Positions 28,355-38,662 of a stretch of DNA of 64,000 nt are shown piece by piece (within the stretch, counting starts at the first letter, position 1; each line of letters begins with the position of its first letter). The notes below the pieces were generated by a model. That model was not told the origin of the DNA. It saw only the letters and a program-made list of their open reading frames with translations, and searched no databases. Source of the stretch: Urophycis tenuis (lineage: Eukaryota > Chordata > Actinopteri > Gadiformes > Phycidae); NCBI GenBank assembly GCA_036785325.1, contig JAXIVH010000135.1:263226-327225 (forward strand). The letters are read 5' to 3'. The position numbers were made by a program, and so were the translations under genes.

Positions 28355-29296
28355 CTACTTCCTATTCACATTGAAATAATACAGAATCTTGTGGCGTACT
28401 TTAGTCAGTTTGAATCCATATATGAGGGGGTTCATGATCGGGGGGATGATCAGAAACTCTATGGCGATGAAGTTCTGTAGCGACGGAGAAATGTCTTTGG
28501 AGCCGAAGCGCATGTACATGACATCAAAGATGACGCTGAACATGAAGGTAAGCAGGCAGGTGAGATGGGGCATGCAGGTCTGCATGAACTTCCTCCTGTT
28601 CTCCATGGAGCCCCGGCACGTCCTCACCAGGAACATGTAGGACCAAATGATCACCAGCCCGTGGAAGAAGTACACCAGTATGGTGAGGTACGCCATGATG
28701 CTGTTCCCCGTGGTGTCGTTAGACGGGCACGCCAGCAACACGATGACCCAGTTCACGCAGTACAGCCGCTGGATCTTGGTGCTGCACAGTATGAGCCGGG
28801 ATGTGAGGGCGATGAGGACGGCTAAGAAGCTGAAGGGGGTCAACCAAGAGAAGCAGACCAGCTGGCACAGCCTTTGCTTGTTCATGACACTGTGGTAGCG
28901 CAGGGGTTGACAGATGGCCAGGTATCTGTCGTAGGCCATAACGGAGAGTATCGACACGTCGCTGCATGCAAAGGAAAACATCACAAAGGCCTGAATGAGA
29001 CACCCGTTGTAGGAGATGACGTGGGATGGGGACAGCAGGTCCAGGAGGAATTTGGGATAGAAGCCTGTGGTGCCGTAAAGCCCGTTGATACAGAGGGAAC
29101 ACAACAGAATGTACATGGGCTCATGCAGGCTTTTATCCAGGACAATGGTGAGAATCAGAGAGCAGTTGATGGTTACTATCAAGCTATACCAAAGCAGGGC
29201 AGAGGTAAAGAGAACCACTCTATAGTTTGTGATCTCATTCAATCCAGAAAGACTAAACACTGTTATCACAGAGATATTATCCATGATCATGTCCAC
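28355..29296 (-). CDS. Odorant receptor type I, copy B
   Basis: Complete intronless olfactory receptor of 313 residues, the usual OR length. It would sit in the ciliary membrane of olfactory neurons and activate the olfactory G protein when it binds an odorant. Seven hydrophobic segments are visible. OR hallmarks are LHEPMYILLC before TM2, the extracellular-loop cysteine in ISYNGCLIQAF, MAYDRYLAICQPLRY after TM3, RRKFMQTCMPHL before TM6 and PPIMNPLIYGFKL in TM7. The N-terminus carries a glycosylation sequon (NIS). I kept the first Met, but the Met four codons later (MDNIS) fits the family equally well. The type resembles the fish delta-group receptors by memory, and the exact family is not certain. 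The ligand is unknown. Closest to copy A. Confidence 0.95.
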   Translation of the reverse strand: MDMIMDNISVITVFSLSGLNEITNYRVVLFTSALLWYSLIVTINCSLILTIVLDKSLHEPMYILLCSLCINGLYGTTGFYPKFLLDLLSPSHVISYNGCLIQAFVMFSFACSDVSILSVMAYDRYLAICQPLRYHSVMNKQRLCQLVCFSWLTPFSFLAVLIALTSRLILCSTKIQRLYCVNWVIVLLACPSNDTTGNSIMAYLTILVYFFHGLVIIWSYMFLVRTCRGSMENRRKFMQTCMPHLTCLLTFMFSVIFDVMYMRFGSKDISPSLQNFIAIEFLIIPPIMNPLIYGFKLTKVRHKILYYFNVNRK

Positions 29297-29845
29297 ATGC
29301 CTACAACATATTCATCAATGTAAGTTTACCACTCTATGCTGGAGTCACAAAAGGAACATTAGGTTTTAGTGGTTAAAGCGGTAGGGATCTCCTGTACTCC
29401 TCATCCCTAAAGGGTCCATCCTCTTTCGTGTCTGTTTAAATATTGTCGGAAGACAGTCGAGGCAACCAATGAACATACAAGCTCAAATCAGCCAATCATG
29501 TTAGTCAGCACGGGAACTACCTTCTTTGTTGGACGTTATATTCAAATTTATCATATTGTGCTTGACAAGAAGTGAGCAGCCTAACCAGTTTGCATCCCGA
29601 CACATGATTACACAAAAAGATGCATGATTTTAGATTAAGTCCACTTGTTTTAGAACTCAAACAGACTTGTAGAGTCTATATAGAGCAATAGAGATTGCTC
29701 TATTTCTGTTCAATTCAATGCCACCAATGCCTTGACGTCTTTGACCAAACGTTTGGCCGCTACTGACAAATGCATGAGCAAAAATATATTTTTAACTTAA
29801 TGAATCCAAAAGGTGCACAGTGTCCTTCTGACACATGACTCAGGG

Positions 29846-31400
29846 TCAGGGGTGATTGTAGACCGAGAGCTTTGCTGGGGCACAGTCCCCCTACTCCCAA
29901 TACATTGTTTTTTTTCTCCTTTTTTTAAATGTGGGCACAATATGAAATAAAGGGCTAGCCTAGGGGTAAAAGCTTCAAAATCATTATTGTCGCTGTCATA
30001 CTTTAGGCTATATTAAACCCCGTGAAGATACAAGGATAGATTCATGAGTACAATATAATGATATTTATTTGCACATGCACACCTCAAAGATTTCCTCTTA
30101 CTGCAACCATTTATTATTAGAAAGAGTCAGATTCTTAACTACCTAAACCTCAATCCATGTTTAAAACAAGTGGTTCAAGAAAACAAAGTAACTAACAAAC
30201 AAAAACAAAAAGTATCTTTCTTTTATGGCAGTATTATGCAGGATGCTCCCTTCTCAGGAGAAGCTGTTGTGCATTACTAGGCTAACAAACTCTAACAAGA
30301 TGGTAACATCCAAAATGCAACTAGCCTATATTCATTTACAAGCTGTGTGGAGCACAGCATAACAGCATAAGTTTGATAGAACAACATGGACTAAAAAGGC
30401 ATTAAACAAGGTTTAACCTGGAAAATTTTATAAAACAAAGCTGTTAATAAGTCAGTCAAGTCAAGAGTGCAATCTGGATTATTTGAGTTAGTGTTGGGAA
30501 CATTTCTGTATCTAGAATGTTGAAAACACCCTGTATATCCACAATTTCTGTTTTTCTCTAAATTGCTTAGGTCACTCACTTACTTCACCACAACTAGATT
30601 CTACTACATAGTCATCTAAGCGTTTCTGCTTTTGCCTTTGTCTGGTGGTACAGGGTTCTGGAATCGCATTTGCTTCACAGAAGGTCTTGACTGTATCATA
30701 TAGTTAAGCAGCATCCTCATCTGTGTGCATTTGTTTAAGTGTTTCACACACAGCTCCATTGTACTCCACAGCCTTGGCCAGGTCCAATTTCTCACTCTGG
30801 AGGTACTTGTGTAGATGCTCTGTCACAGACAGTAAGGTCTTAAACACCATGAGCTTATACACAGTGGAGAATGTGCAGAGTTTAACACGTAGCCCCACTG
30901 CATTGGCAATCTTTATGCCAGAGAGGCACTCTAAAAGAGCAGGGTAGTTCTCCAGAACTGCATTTGCAGAACGCAACTGCCGTGACCAGCGGGTCTTTGA
31001 CAGCTGCACAAGTTCAGATGGTTGCAATCCCAAACTATTTTGAACCTCTCTGAATGTATGATGGTGTACCAGTGAAGTGCTGAAAAATGAGACTCTGCAA
31101 CGTGTGAAATAAATCACTGGCTTCGGGTACTGCATGACAGGTGTAGCAGAGCACCAAGTTTAATTGTTGTGCATAACAATGCACATAAATGGCCTCTGGG
31201 TGCTTGTCCCTGAATTTTGCTTGAACACCTCCAATAGCACCACTCATTACTGACGCTCCATCCTCCCAGGCCTGTGCAACACACTTCACATCTGAAATGC
31301 CGGTAGGAACTAGCTGTTCTTCAAGTCCCTCAATTGTTGTAGCAGCCACTATCCAGCAACATCCAAACAAATAGGCATACGTATTCTCACTGATCACACT
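29846..31400 (-). mobile_element. hAT transposon remnant (ZMYM-like transposase)
   Basis: Minus-strand remains of a hAT-type transposase. The frame at 31,409-31,035 includes the conserved WEDGASVMSGAIGGVQAKF, then the histidine/cysteine motif HCYAQQLNLVLCYTC. After a frameshift near 31,080 the frame 31,135-30,704 continues with the helical insertion domain (SKTRWSRQLRSANAVLENYP). These motifs are those of the hAT group related to ZMYM1-type proteins. The N-terminal zinc fingers and the C-terminal dimerisation part are missing. The left boundary is set where homology to the receptor flank ends (CAGGGGTGATTG at about 29,846). The right boundary meets unit C sequence. Confidence 0.75.
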
Positions 31401-31563
31401 GCAGTGCACTCAAGGGCCTAGAAACAGCTAGCATAACTGATACACGGACCTCATACAACCCTGTACACACACACGTACACACACCCAGTTGGACTTCCAA
31501 AGTCCAGGCTCAAAAGACTGTATAAAGTTCCAAACCAAGGGGGACTGAACTCTGTCTGATGAC

Positions 31564-33091
31564 CAGTGTTTGTAATAACTGTGTTAGGTAACACTGTTAT
31601 TTTTTTCAGTAACAGAGTAATCTAACTCATTACTGTTTCTGTCGTTACAACGCCATTACCGTCACTGAACGTTAGTGTTGTGTCGGTCGCCAACGATTCG
31701 TTCAATATCAACTAATCTTTTAGATGACTCGGGAGTAATGAGTCGTCTCAGTAATTGATTCGTTCATTTCATGCAGTATCTTCCCTGGCCACATGGCAGC
31801 AGGACAGGAAACAGAAATGATTCGTTCACGACTCACTCAACTGTGCGTCCGTCCTCAGGTTCTCGTTCATTTGTCACGTGACATGCAGCTCAGGCTGAAC
31901 GATTCGTTCTCGTTCATCGGATCGTTCATTTGTCACGTGACATGCAGCTCAGGCTGAACGACTCGTTCTCGTTCATCGGATCGTTCATTTGTCACGTGAC
32001 AGGCAGCTCAGGCTGAACAACTCGTTCTCGTTCATTCATTCGGATCGGTCTCTCGTTCATTTGTCACGTGACAGGCAGGCTGAACGGGTCGTTCTCATTC
32101 ATTCATTCGGATCGGTCTCTCGTTCATTTCTCATGAGACAGATACCAAGTCACTGTCATGTCATGCTGTCAAACAACAGTGGCAGGGAGGATACAGGACA
32201 CAAGTCACTTTATAGTGGTGTGTATCTGCTTTCCTAGGTTTTCACATGGTTATTGCTTGTGGCATTTTGTATACACTTTGTCAGCTGAAGTAAACCATGT
32301 TGCCGTCATTGTTAAGTGTTTGAGAACCGCCGTCTTTTTTACAACGCTCACAACAGGGCTACAGCGCCACCTGCTGTAAAAATGAACGAAATGACTCAAA
32401 AAAAGATTAGTTCAATTTACTGTCCGAGAGTAAATTGAACGAAACAGTATAAAGATTCGAACTTCCCAACACTACTGAACGTTAAATGAGGTGCGTTACT
32501 ATGAATTCACACAAATTGCTAATGAGGAGACCGGGTGGGTTAACAACGAAATAAACGATTATGATTGGCTAAGGCAGAGTCATGTTTCATGGTAGCCAAT
32601 CGGAGCCAGTGTTTTCACGCACACGCACACACATCAAACGGATTCAATTGGTATTGGGATTTTGAATATCGCATTTGAGGATGAAAACATTTTAAACATG
32701 CATCAGTGCTTTTTTTTTCATTTTGGCAATTCATTTTTCATAGTGACAAGGGAGGTAGCGATCCAATAAAAAAGGTTCCGGATCCAAAGTCAGAGGTGGC
32801 AGAACACGTTCCGGCTCAAATTAAGCCCTGGATATAAGCACTATTTAAAATTCATTGAGGTCAAAGGCAAGAAGGTGCATGTAATGTGTACATTATTTAC
32901 TTGTGAAAACTGCTCAGAAAAATCCTAATTCTTTGACATATAGCAAGTTTTTTACAGTAACGCAAATAGTTACTTTCCCTGGTAACTAGTTACTTTTATT
33001 ATAGAGTAATTCAGTTACTTACTCAGTTACTTTTTGGAACAAGTGAGTAACTTTAACTAATTACCTTTTTAAAGTAACGTTCCCAACACTG
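31564..33091. mobile_element. Non-autonomous hAT element with 8-bp TSD
   Basis: Ends are CAGTGTTTG and CCCAACACTG, inverted to each other. CTGATGAC is duplicated exactly at both ends (31,556-31,563 and 33,092-33,099), and the paralogous sequence in unit A has a single CTGATGAC at 17,852-17,859. The right interior with GTTACTTT, TAGTTACTTTTATTATAG and similar is a common fish non-autonomous hAT sequence. No transposase is encoded. A second hAT element (31,673-32,474) is nested within it. Confidence 0.9.
31673..32474. mobile_element. Nested non-autonomous hAT (TAGTGTTG family)
   Basis: Terminal inverted repeats TAGTGTTG and CAACACTA are flanked by the 8-base duplication CTGAACGT (31,665-31,672 and 32,475-32,482). 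A shorter relative lies inverted at 43,536-43,998. The extra length here comes from four to five tandem copies of a unit of about 60 bases (31,860-32,130). Each unit carries GTTCATTTGTCACGTGAC and a GAACGA(T/C)TCGTTC palindrome. No coding capacity. Confidence 0.88.
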
Positions 33092-33099
33092 CTGATGAC

Positions 33100-33270
33100 A
33101 AAAGGCCAACTTGTTAAATTCACTTCAAAAGTTGCTTGTATGAGATGTAACCTTTATATTTGTTTGCCTGCATTTACTTTTCATATTTTATTGTATATTT
33201 TAGATATTTTTGTATTCAGTTCTAGGCCTATATCTAGGCCTCAAAAATTTCCCTCGGCATGAATACAATC

Positions 33271-33334
<64 letters not shown>
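33100..33334 (+). repeat. LINE 3' tail with (TATC)n
   Basis: Sequence ending AATTTCCCTCGGCATGAATACAATC followed by about 16 TATC units (33,271-33,334). Fish LINE 3' ends often finish this way. The body is too short and diverged to assign. Confidence 0.6.
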
Positions 33335-33335
<1 letters not shown>

Positions 33336-34085
33336 ATCTATATATATATCCCTTTATCTCTTCAATTATATTCAGAAAAGTTTATTTGTGTGTTTTTATT
33401 TTAGTTTCTGAAATTGCTCAACATTTCACATTTATGATTCTAATATTGATTTTTTTTTGTTATTATGATCATTACAGAACAGAATGATACGTATGATTTT
33501 ATTTTGAGGGAATCTTAATCATTTATCATACCAGCAATAACAGAAAAAACTGAACAAAGTGAAACAGAATCTGAATATTAAACTAGACATGTCCCCACGT
33601 GCAATTTCTGAAGAATATGAGTGTCGTTGCACAATGTTCTGAGAGCATGCTAACATGCTAATGCTAGCAAGGCCAATGATCAAGCACGCTAAGTTTTAAG
33701 ACCCAGGACCACTTTGAAGTGATTGATGAATGATGGGGCTAAACATTTAGCTTGATTGTGAGTTATAGCGCCCCCTGTGGTCACAGCGGTACCAAATGAT
33801 TTGGAGATCTCCTTACTTCTGTTTACATGTATATTTAATTTGACAACTCTGAGATGTTCACCTTTGGAGTGGCTGATTTTAGTGTAGTGTTGTCCCATTC
33901 AGGTTCCACAATTAATATTATATGAATTCACAAAATAAAAGAAAACTCCTTTTTTTTTGTAATACTACACTGCACTGATAAATGCCTGTTGTTTTGGCAT
34001 TGCTTTGGTGTAGATGCCTCTAAAAATGTAGGAGGAGATATTTACAGAAAAATGAGGTAAAATAATAAAGGGAAACGTGGCGCTT
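33335..34085. other. Receptor-unit flank, no gene seen
   Basis: Sequence shared with unit D (42,040-42,251 and 55,442-55,863). It contains CTAG at 33,664-33,667, the unoccupied target of the LTR found in unit D. No supported coding exon. Confidence 0.7.
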
Positions 34086-34735
34086 TTGTCACATCGCAGA
34101 TCGACTGCTGCAATGCTGTTCTCCCTGGCCTTCCCACCAAACTGCTTAACAGGCTTCAAATGGTTCAGAACTCTGCCGCCCGGGTCATCACCAGCACCAA
34201 ATCATGCGACCACATCACTCCCATTCTCATCCAACTACACTGGCTCCCTGTTAAATATCGCATTGACTACAAAAACCTCATACTCACCTTCAAAGCCCTC
34301 CATAACTTAGCCCTCACCTATCTTTCTGACCTCCTTCAGAACTACACCCCTTCTCGTTTCCTGCGTTCATCTTCTGCTGGTCTTCTGAACACCCCCATGG
34401 CATGCCTCAGCACCATGGGGGCTAGAGCTTTCAGCTGCACTGCCCCCAGGCTCTGGAACTCCCTGCCCCAACACAGTCTGAAACAATAACAACATTCAAA
34501 TCCCACCTCAAAACTCACCTGTTCAAACTGGCCTATTCACTGTAATGTTCTGTATAGGATCCACTTCGCTCATCTTCACAGTATTACAGTTTTATTCTCC
34601 CCACTTCATGTCTCCTCTTGTTTTATTCATGCTGGTCATGTCTTTGCCATGGCTTGCTGTTTTAACTATTTAACTTTATTCTCCTGCACTGTAAGGTGTG
34701 CTTGGGTGTCTTGAAAAATTATTAATATCATAACA
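34086..34735 (+). mobile_element. L2 LINE 3' fragment, unit C
   Basis: C-terminal reverse-transcriptase region of a fish L2-type LINE. It reads QIDCCNAVLPGLP-like, then LNRLQMVQNSAARVIT, HITPILIQLHWLPVKYRIDY and GARAFSCTAPRLWNSLP. It ends with the L2 tail GTAAGGTGTGCTTGGGTGTCTTGAAA. A copy of the same truncated fragment is found in units B and D. The frame is broken near its end. Confidence 0.85.
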
Positions 34736-35289
34736 ATAGTGAGCTTGCTTCGCAACCACACTAATAATGATAAGACACAGAATAACAATAGTGTGGCTTA
34801 CTTTGCAACCACACTAAGGATGATAAGACAGAAGAGACAGGTGAGATGGAGCAACGTTACACCTCTAAAAACCAAACAAACACACACACAACCTAAATAT
34901 AATTTTACAATAATTTGTCTTCACATTCCAATAAGACAAATGAATGACCACAAGTAGAAGGCAAAAAAGTTGTTTTCCATTGAAATGTGTTGTTATAAAA
35001 TTTCACCCAATGAACATTCAGCTGTGGCCATATGTCTGAGTTAGAGCATAATAATGTATGCATAATGAATGCATACATACATATACATTTTGAGTTAATC
35101 CCAAAAGGATTTTGTCTTATTTCTAACATCTTTGACAACTCAATACCTTAAGAATATGGATATATAAAATGTATATACTTGTCGATGCTATACTACACTT
35201 AAAACGATGGTGTAAGATACAAGAAGATATGGACCAATCTAAATGTATTCCATGATGATTATTGTCAACAGATGAACTCTCTGTTGTGA
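34736..35289. other. 3' flank of receptor C, no gene
   Basis: Two copies of the CTTGCTTCGCAACCACAC unit (34,740-34,825), followed by AT-rich sequence conserved between units B, C and D. It may include the receptor 3' UTR, but I cannot place a polyadenylation site with confidence. Confidence 0.6.
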
Positions 35290-36231
35290 CTACTTCCTCT
35301 TCACATTGAAATAATACAGAATCTTGTGGCGTACTTTGGTCAGTTTGAATCCATATATGAGGGGGTTCATGATCGGGGGGATGATCAGAAACTCCATGGC
35401 GATGAAGTTCTGTAGCGACTGTGAAATGTCTTTGGAGCCGAAGCGCATGTACATGACATCAAAGACGATGGTGGACAGGAAGGTGAGCAGGCAGGTGAGA
35501 TGGGGCACGCAGGTCTGCATGAACTTCCTCCTGTTCTCAATGGAGCCCCGGCACGTCCGCACCAGGTACATGTAGGACAAGATGATCACCAGCCCATGGG
35601 AGAAATACACCAGTATGGTGAGGTACGCCACGATGTTGTTCACCGTGGTGTCGTTAGACGGGCACGCCAGCAACACGATGACCCAGTTCACACAGTACAG
35701 CCGCTGGATCTTGGCGCTGCACAGTATGAGCCGGGATGTGAGGGTGATGTTGACGGCCATAGCGCTGAAGGGGGTCAACCAGGAGAAGCAGACCAGCTGG
35801 CACAGCGTTTGCTTGTTCATGACACTGTGGTAGCGCAGGGGTTGACAGATGGCCAGGTATCTGTCATAGGCCATGACAGAGAGTATGGACAGGTCGCCGC
35901 ATAAAGAGGAAAACATTACAAAGGCCTGAATGAGACACCCGTTGTAGGAGATGACGTGGGATGGGGACAGCAGGTCCAGGAGGAATTTGGGGTAGAAGCC
36001 TGTGGTGCCGCATAGCCCATTGATACAGAGGGAACACAACAGAATGTACATGGGCTCATGCAGGCTCTTGTCCAGGAAAATGGTGAGAATCAGAGTGCAG
36101 TTGATGGTTACTATCAAGCAATACAAAAGCAGGGTAGAGATAAAGAGAACCACTCTATAGTTTGTCGTCTCATTCAACCCAGAAAGACTAAACACTGTTA
36201 TCACGGAGATATTATCCATGATCATGTCCAC
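35290..36231 (-). CDS. Odorant receptor type I, copy C
   Basis: Complete intronless olfactory receptor of 313 residues with seven hydrophobic segments. The same hallmarks as copy B are intact: LHEPMYILLC, MAYDRYLAICQPLRY, RRKFMQTCVPHL and PPIMNPLIYG. The N-terminus has NIS and NET glycosylation sequons. It differs from copies A and B mainly in TM1 (STLLLYCLIVTINC), in TM4 and the second extracellular loop (AMAVNITLTSRLILCSAKI), and in TM6 (LSTIVFDVMYM). It shares these changes with copy D, so C and D form one subgroup. The differing positions lie in regions that shape the odorant pocket in ORs, so ligand range may differ. Upstream it shares about 500 bases of flank with the other copies. Confidence 0.95.
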   Translation of the reverse strand: MDMIMDNISVITVFSLSGLNETTNYRVVLFISTLLLYCLIVTINCTLILTIFLDKSLHEPMYILLCSLCINGLCGTTGFYPKFLLDLLSPSHVISYNGCLIQAFVMFSSLCGDLSILSVMAYDRYLAICQPLRYHSVMNKQTLCQLVCFSWLTPFSAMAVNITLTSRLILCSAKIQRLYCVNWVIVLLACPSNDTTVNNIVAYLTILVYFSHGLVIILSYMYLVRTCRGSIENRRKFMQTCVPHLTCLLTFLSTIVFDVMYMRFGSKDISQSLQNFIAMEFLIIPPIMNPLIYGFKLTKVRHKILYYFNVKRK

Positions 36232-36859
36232 ATGCCTACAACATATTCATCAATGTAAGTTTACCACTCTATGCTGGAGTCACAAAAGGAACATTAGGTT
36301 TTAGTGGTTAAAGCGGTAGGGATCTCCTGTACTCCTCATCCCTAAAGGGTCCATCCTCTTTCGTGTCTGTTAAAATATTGTCAGAAGACAGTCGAGGCAA
36401 CCAATGAGCATGCAAGCTCAAATCGGCCAATCATGTTAGTCAGCACAAGAACTACCTTCTTTGGTGGACGTTACATTCAAATGTACCATACTGTGATTGA
36501 TAAGAAGGGAGCAGCCTAACCAGTCTGCATCCCGACACATGATTACACAAAAAGACACTTTATTTTATATTGAGTCCACTCGTTTTAGAAGTCATACTGA
36601 CTTGTAGAATAGAGATTGGTCTATTTCTGTTCAATCCAATGACACCAGTGCCCTGACCTCTTTGACCAAATGTTTGGCCGCCATTGACAAATGCATGAGC
36701 AAAAATATATTCCAAAATGAATCCAAAAGGTGCACAGTGTCCTTCTGACACATGACTCAGGGTTCCCACTGTTTTCAGTGTATCTCTTTCCAGGTATTTT
36801 CTGTCTGTGCTCAGGGAGGTTTCCTATTTCACTGTACGAACTGTAGCAGTCACCCTCAC

Positions 36860-36956
36860 TTGGATAGAATCCTGCTGTTCCATAAAGCTCATTGACACAC
36901 AGATTACACAAGAAGATATACATTGGCTTGTGAAGGTGTCCATAATGATGATAAGA

Positions 36957-37017
<61 letters not shown>

Positions 37018-37380
37018 AAGAAGAAGAAGAAGAAGAAGAAGAAGAATTACTCTTTTTACCCGTGAGGGAAATTTGGTCTCTGCATTTAACCCAATCGTGA
37101 ATTAGTGAAACACTCAGAACGAAGTGATGGTGACGCACACAGTGAGGTGAAGCACACACTTAAACCCGATGCAGTGAGCTGCCTGCAACAGCGGCGCTCG
37201 GGGAGCAGTGAGGGGTTAGGTGCCTTGCTCAAGGGCACTTCAGCCGTTCGTACTGGTCGGGGTTCGAACCGGCAGAAGCCCTAACCAGTAGGCCGCGGGC
37301 CGCGGCTGCCCCTAACAAAGACAATTTCAATTTACCACAATAAAGAAAGGGAAAAAAGAACAATCAATAGCAAATGTATT
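36860..37380 (-). pseudogene. Type II odorant receptor remnant, unit C
   Basis: On the minus strand, pieces matching the first part of the receptor at 62,620-63,594 are split by a SINE-like insertion. The segment around 36,955-36,860 reads PMYIFLCNLCVNELYGTAGFYP, which aligns with the TM2 region of the intact gene. The sequence right of the insertion (37,316-37,370) aligns with TM1 (shared CAATTTACCACAATAAAG on the plus strand). The rest of the receptor is gone. Confidence 0.7.
36962..37315. mobile_element. SINE-like repeat with (AAT)n/(AAG)n end
   Basis: Starts with AAT and AAG triplet runs (36,962-37,047), continues with a conserved body (TTTACCCGTGAGGG, then CAGTGAGGTGAAGCACACA, GGGGAGCAGTGAGGGGTTAGG and CTTGCTCAAGGGCACTTCAG) and ends with GGGGTTCGAACCGGC, which fits an RNA polymerase III B box. 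The body is widespread in fish genomes. Unit A has the uninterrupted site at about 20,668, so this is an insertion in unit C. Confidence 0.75.
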
Positions 37381-37499
37381 AATAGGCCTACTTTATTTAA
37401 TGTAATAATATGGTACACATGTAGAAATAATACAGATTTAATTACAACCTTTGGGTTAAGTTAAAATCACTTTTAAAGGTTTTTTGTATTTCTTGATAA

Positions 37500-38150
37500 A
37501 AAAGCGCATTACGGGAACGGAACAGCCATTTTAGAGAGTTCGGGTCTGGAGGAAACCGCATGATCGTCGTAGCGACCGATCAGTTTGCTGGGTATTCAAG
37601 TTTGGAGTAAAGAGTTTAAAAGTGTTTAGCATGGTTGATATTTGATTTGGGTTTTTTTTTAAACATATTTTTACTTCACATTTAGTTATTATTTAGTGTT
37701 GAATTCACTAACTTTTTCCTTACACTTGTGAGTTTTGAAGAGTACTTTTACGAACTTATCCGGAAAGACGGAAGAGACGTCGACGCAGCGGTAGCCTTAG
37801 CAACAGCTAGTTGAAGCTATCAGAAAAGTGCTCTTTTAAAAAAATTCCTGGGGTACTTACAAACTTTAAAATGCCTCGTTTTGTGAGTACAGACCATATA
37901 TGTACTACTACAGAAGTTGGGTAACAATCCATGCATTATTAGTGGGGTAATTTACGAGATATACACAGTGTACCGGGCACTCCAATACTAAGCCATTCGT
38001 CTTATACCCCTAAACTTGATAAATATTGACCGTCGCTAAAAATGCATCTGAGGGGGTATTTGGCTGGATTATTGGTGGAAATTACCTCAGGGTGAATTTT
38101 ACTCCGAACCCTCACTTTAATCTCTTGAATTATATTCAAAAAAGTGTGTT
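37500..38150. other. Intergenic DNA, no gene seen
   Basis: No supported exon. From about 38,100 the sequence matches unit C near 33,349-33,410 (TATATTCA, TTTGTGTGTTTTTATT), which marks the left edge of unit D. Confidence 0.5.
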
Positions 38151-38159
38151 TGTGTGTTT

Positions 38160-38662
38160 TTATTGTATTTTCTGATTTATTTTTTTTCAGAGCACTAAAA
38201 AAAGATCCTGCATAATTTGCACATTTTGCATTTTGCACATTCTGCGCATTTGCACATCTATTTTGCACAACTTACAACTGCACATCTATTTTTATTTTTA
38301 CATCTACACCTCAGTAAGACTCTGTTACCAATTGCACTATTCATCTATTCATCTACCAATTGCACTGGTCATCTCAATGATGACTACTAAGTATGTCTAT
38401 CTACCAACTGCACTGTCCATCTCAATGATGACTACTATGTATGTTCATCCACCAATTGCACTGTCCATCTCAATGAGTATACAGTATATATAGGTTCTCA
38501 TTTTTTCGCCTGATCTGATTTCAAGAGCTCGCATATAATTTAATCTTGTTTAGGTACATCTATTTATTGTTTATTGTCTATAGTCAGGTTTTTTTTATCG
38601 CACTCCTTTATCCCCTTGTACGGCTGGTCAATGTGAATTTCTCCTAAGGAGGATTAATAGAA
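38160..38662 (+). mobile_element. LINE 3' UTR fragment, plus strand
   Basis: Repetitive 3' UTR-like sequence with several TTTGCACA and ACTGCAC(A/T) motifs. It ends AATTTCTCCTAAGGAGGATTAATA followed by GAATA repeats. This is the 3' end of a 5'-truncated LINE. It meets the tail of the next, oppositely oriented LINE at the GAATA run. Confidence 0.65.

Larger units (their letters stand above)
27117..29845. repeat. Duplicated receptor unit B
   Basis: Paralogous to units A, C and D. It comprises the L2 fragment, tandem copies of a roughly 50-base CTTGCTT(T/C)GCAACCACAC unit (27,562-27,705, three copies), the receptor 3' flank, receptor B and the shared 5' flank. Homology to the others stops near 29,845, where hAT-like sequence begins, so its type II receptor piece is lost. 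Confidence 0.75.
31395..37500. repeat. Duplicated receptor unit C
   Basis: Begins with the same CACTGATCAC/GTGCACTCAAGGGCCTAG sequence as unit A and continues through a hAT insertion, an L2 fragment, receptor C and a type II receptor remnant to about 37,500, where similarity with unit A (20,770-20,920) fades. It is the best-preserved unit and provides the empty site for an LTR in unit D. Confidence 0.8.

Noticed and set aside
28565..28825. Plus-strand frames opposite each receptor (also at 19,088, 35,500 and 58,283)
   Set aside because: Antisense shadows of the conserved receptor genes. Their similarity to each other simply mirrors the receptors.
30391..30579. Short minus-strand frame left of the hAT remnant
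   Set aside because: No resemblance to hAT domains and no start context. Likely chance.
31860..32130. Tandem 60-base units as a CRISPR or satellite array
   Set aside because: They are internal to a hAT element with clear ends and an 8-base duplication.
33271..33334. CRISPR-like regular repeat
   Set aside because: A simple TATC microsatellite at a LINE tail. No spacers, and the genome is vertebrate.
37255..37320. Possible tRNA gene at GGGGTTCGAACCGGC
   Set aside because: Only the B-box-like motif fits. No acceptor or anticodon stem can be closed, and the repeat body is SINE-like.
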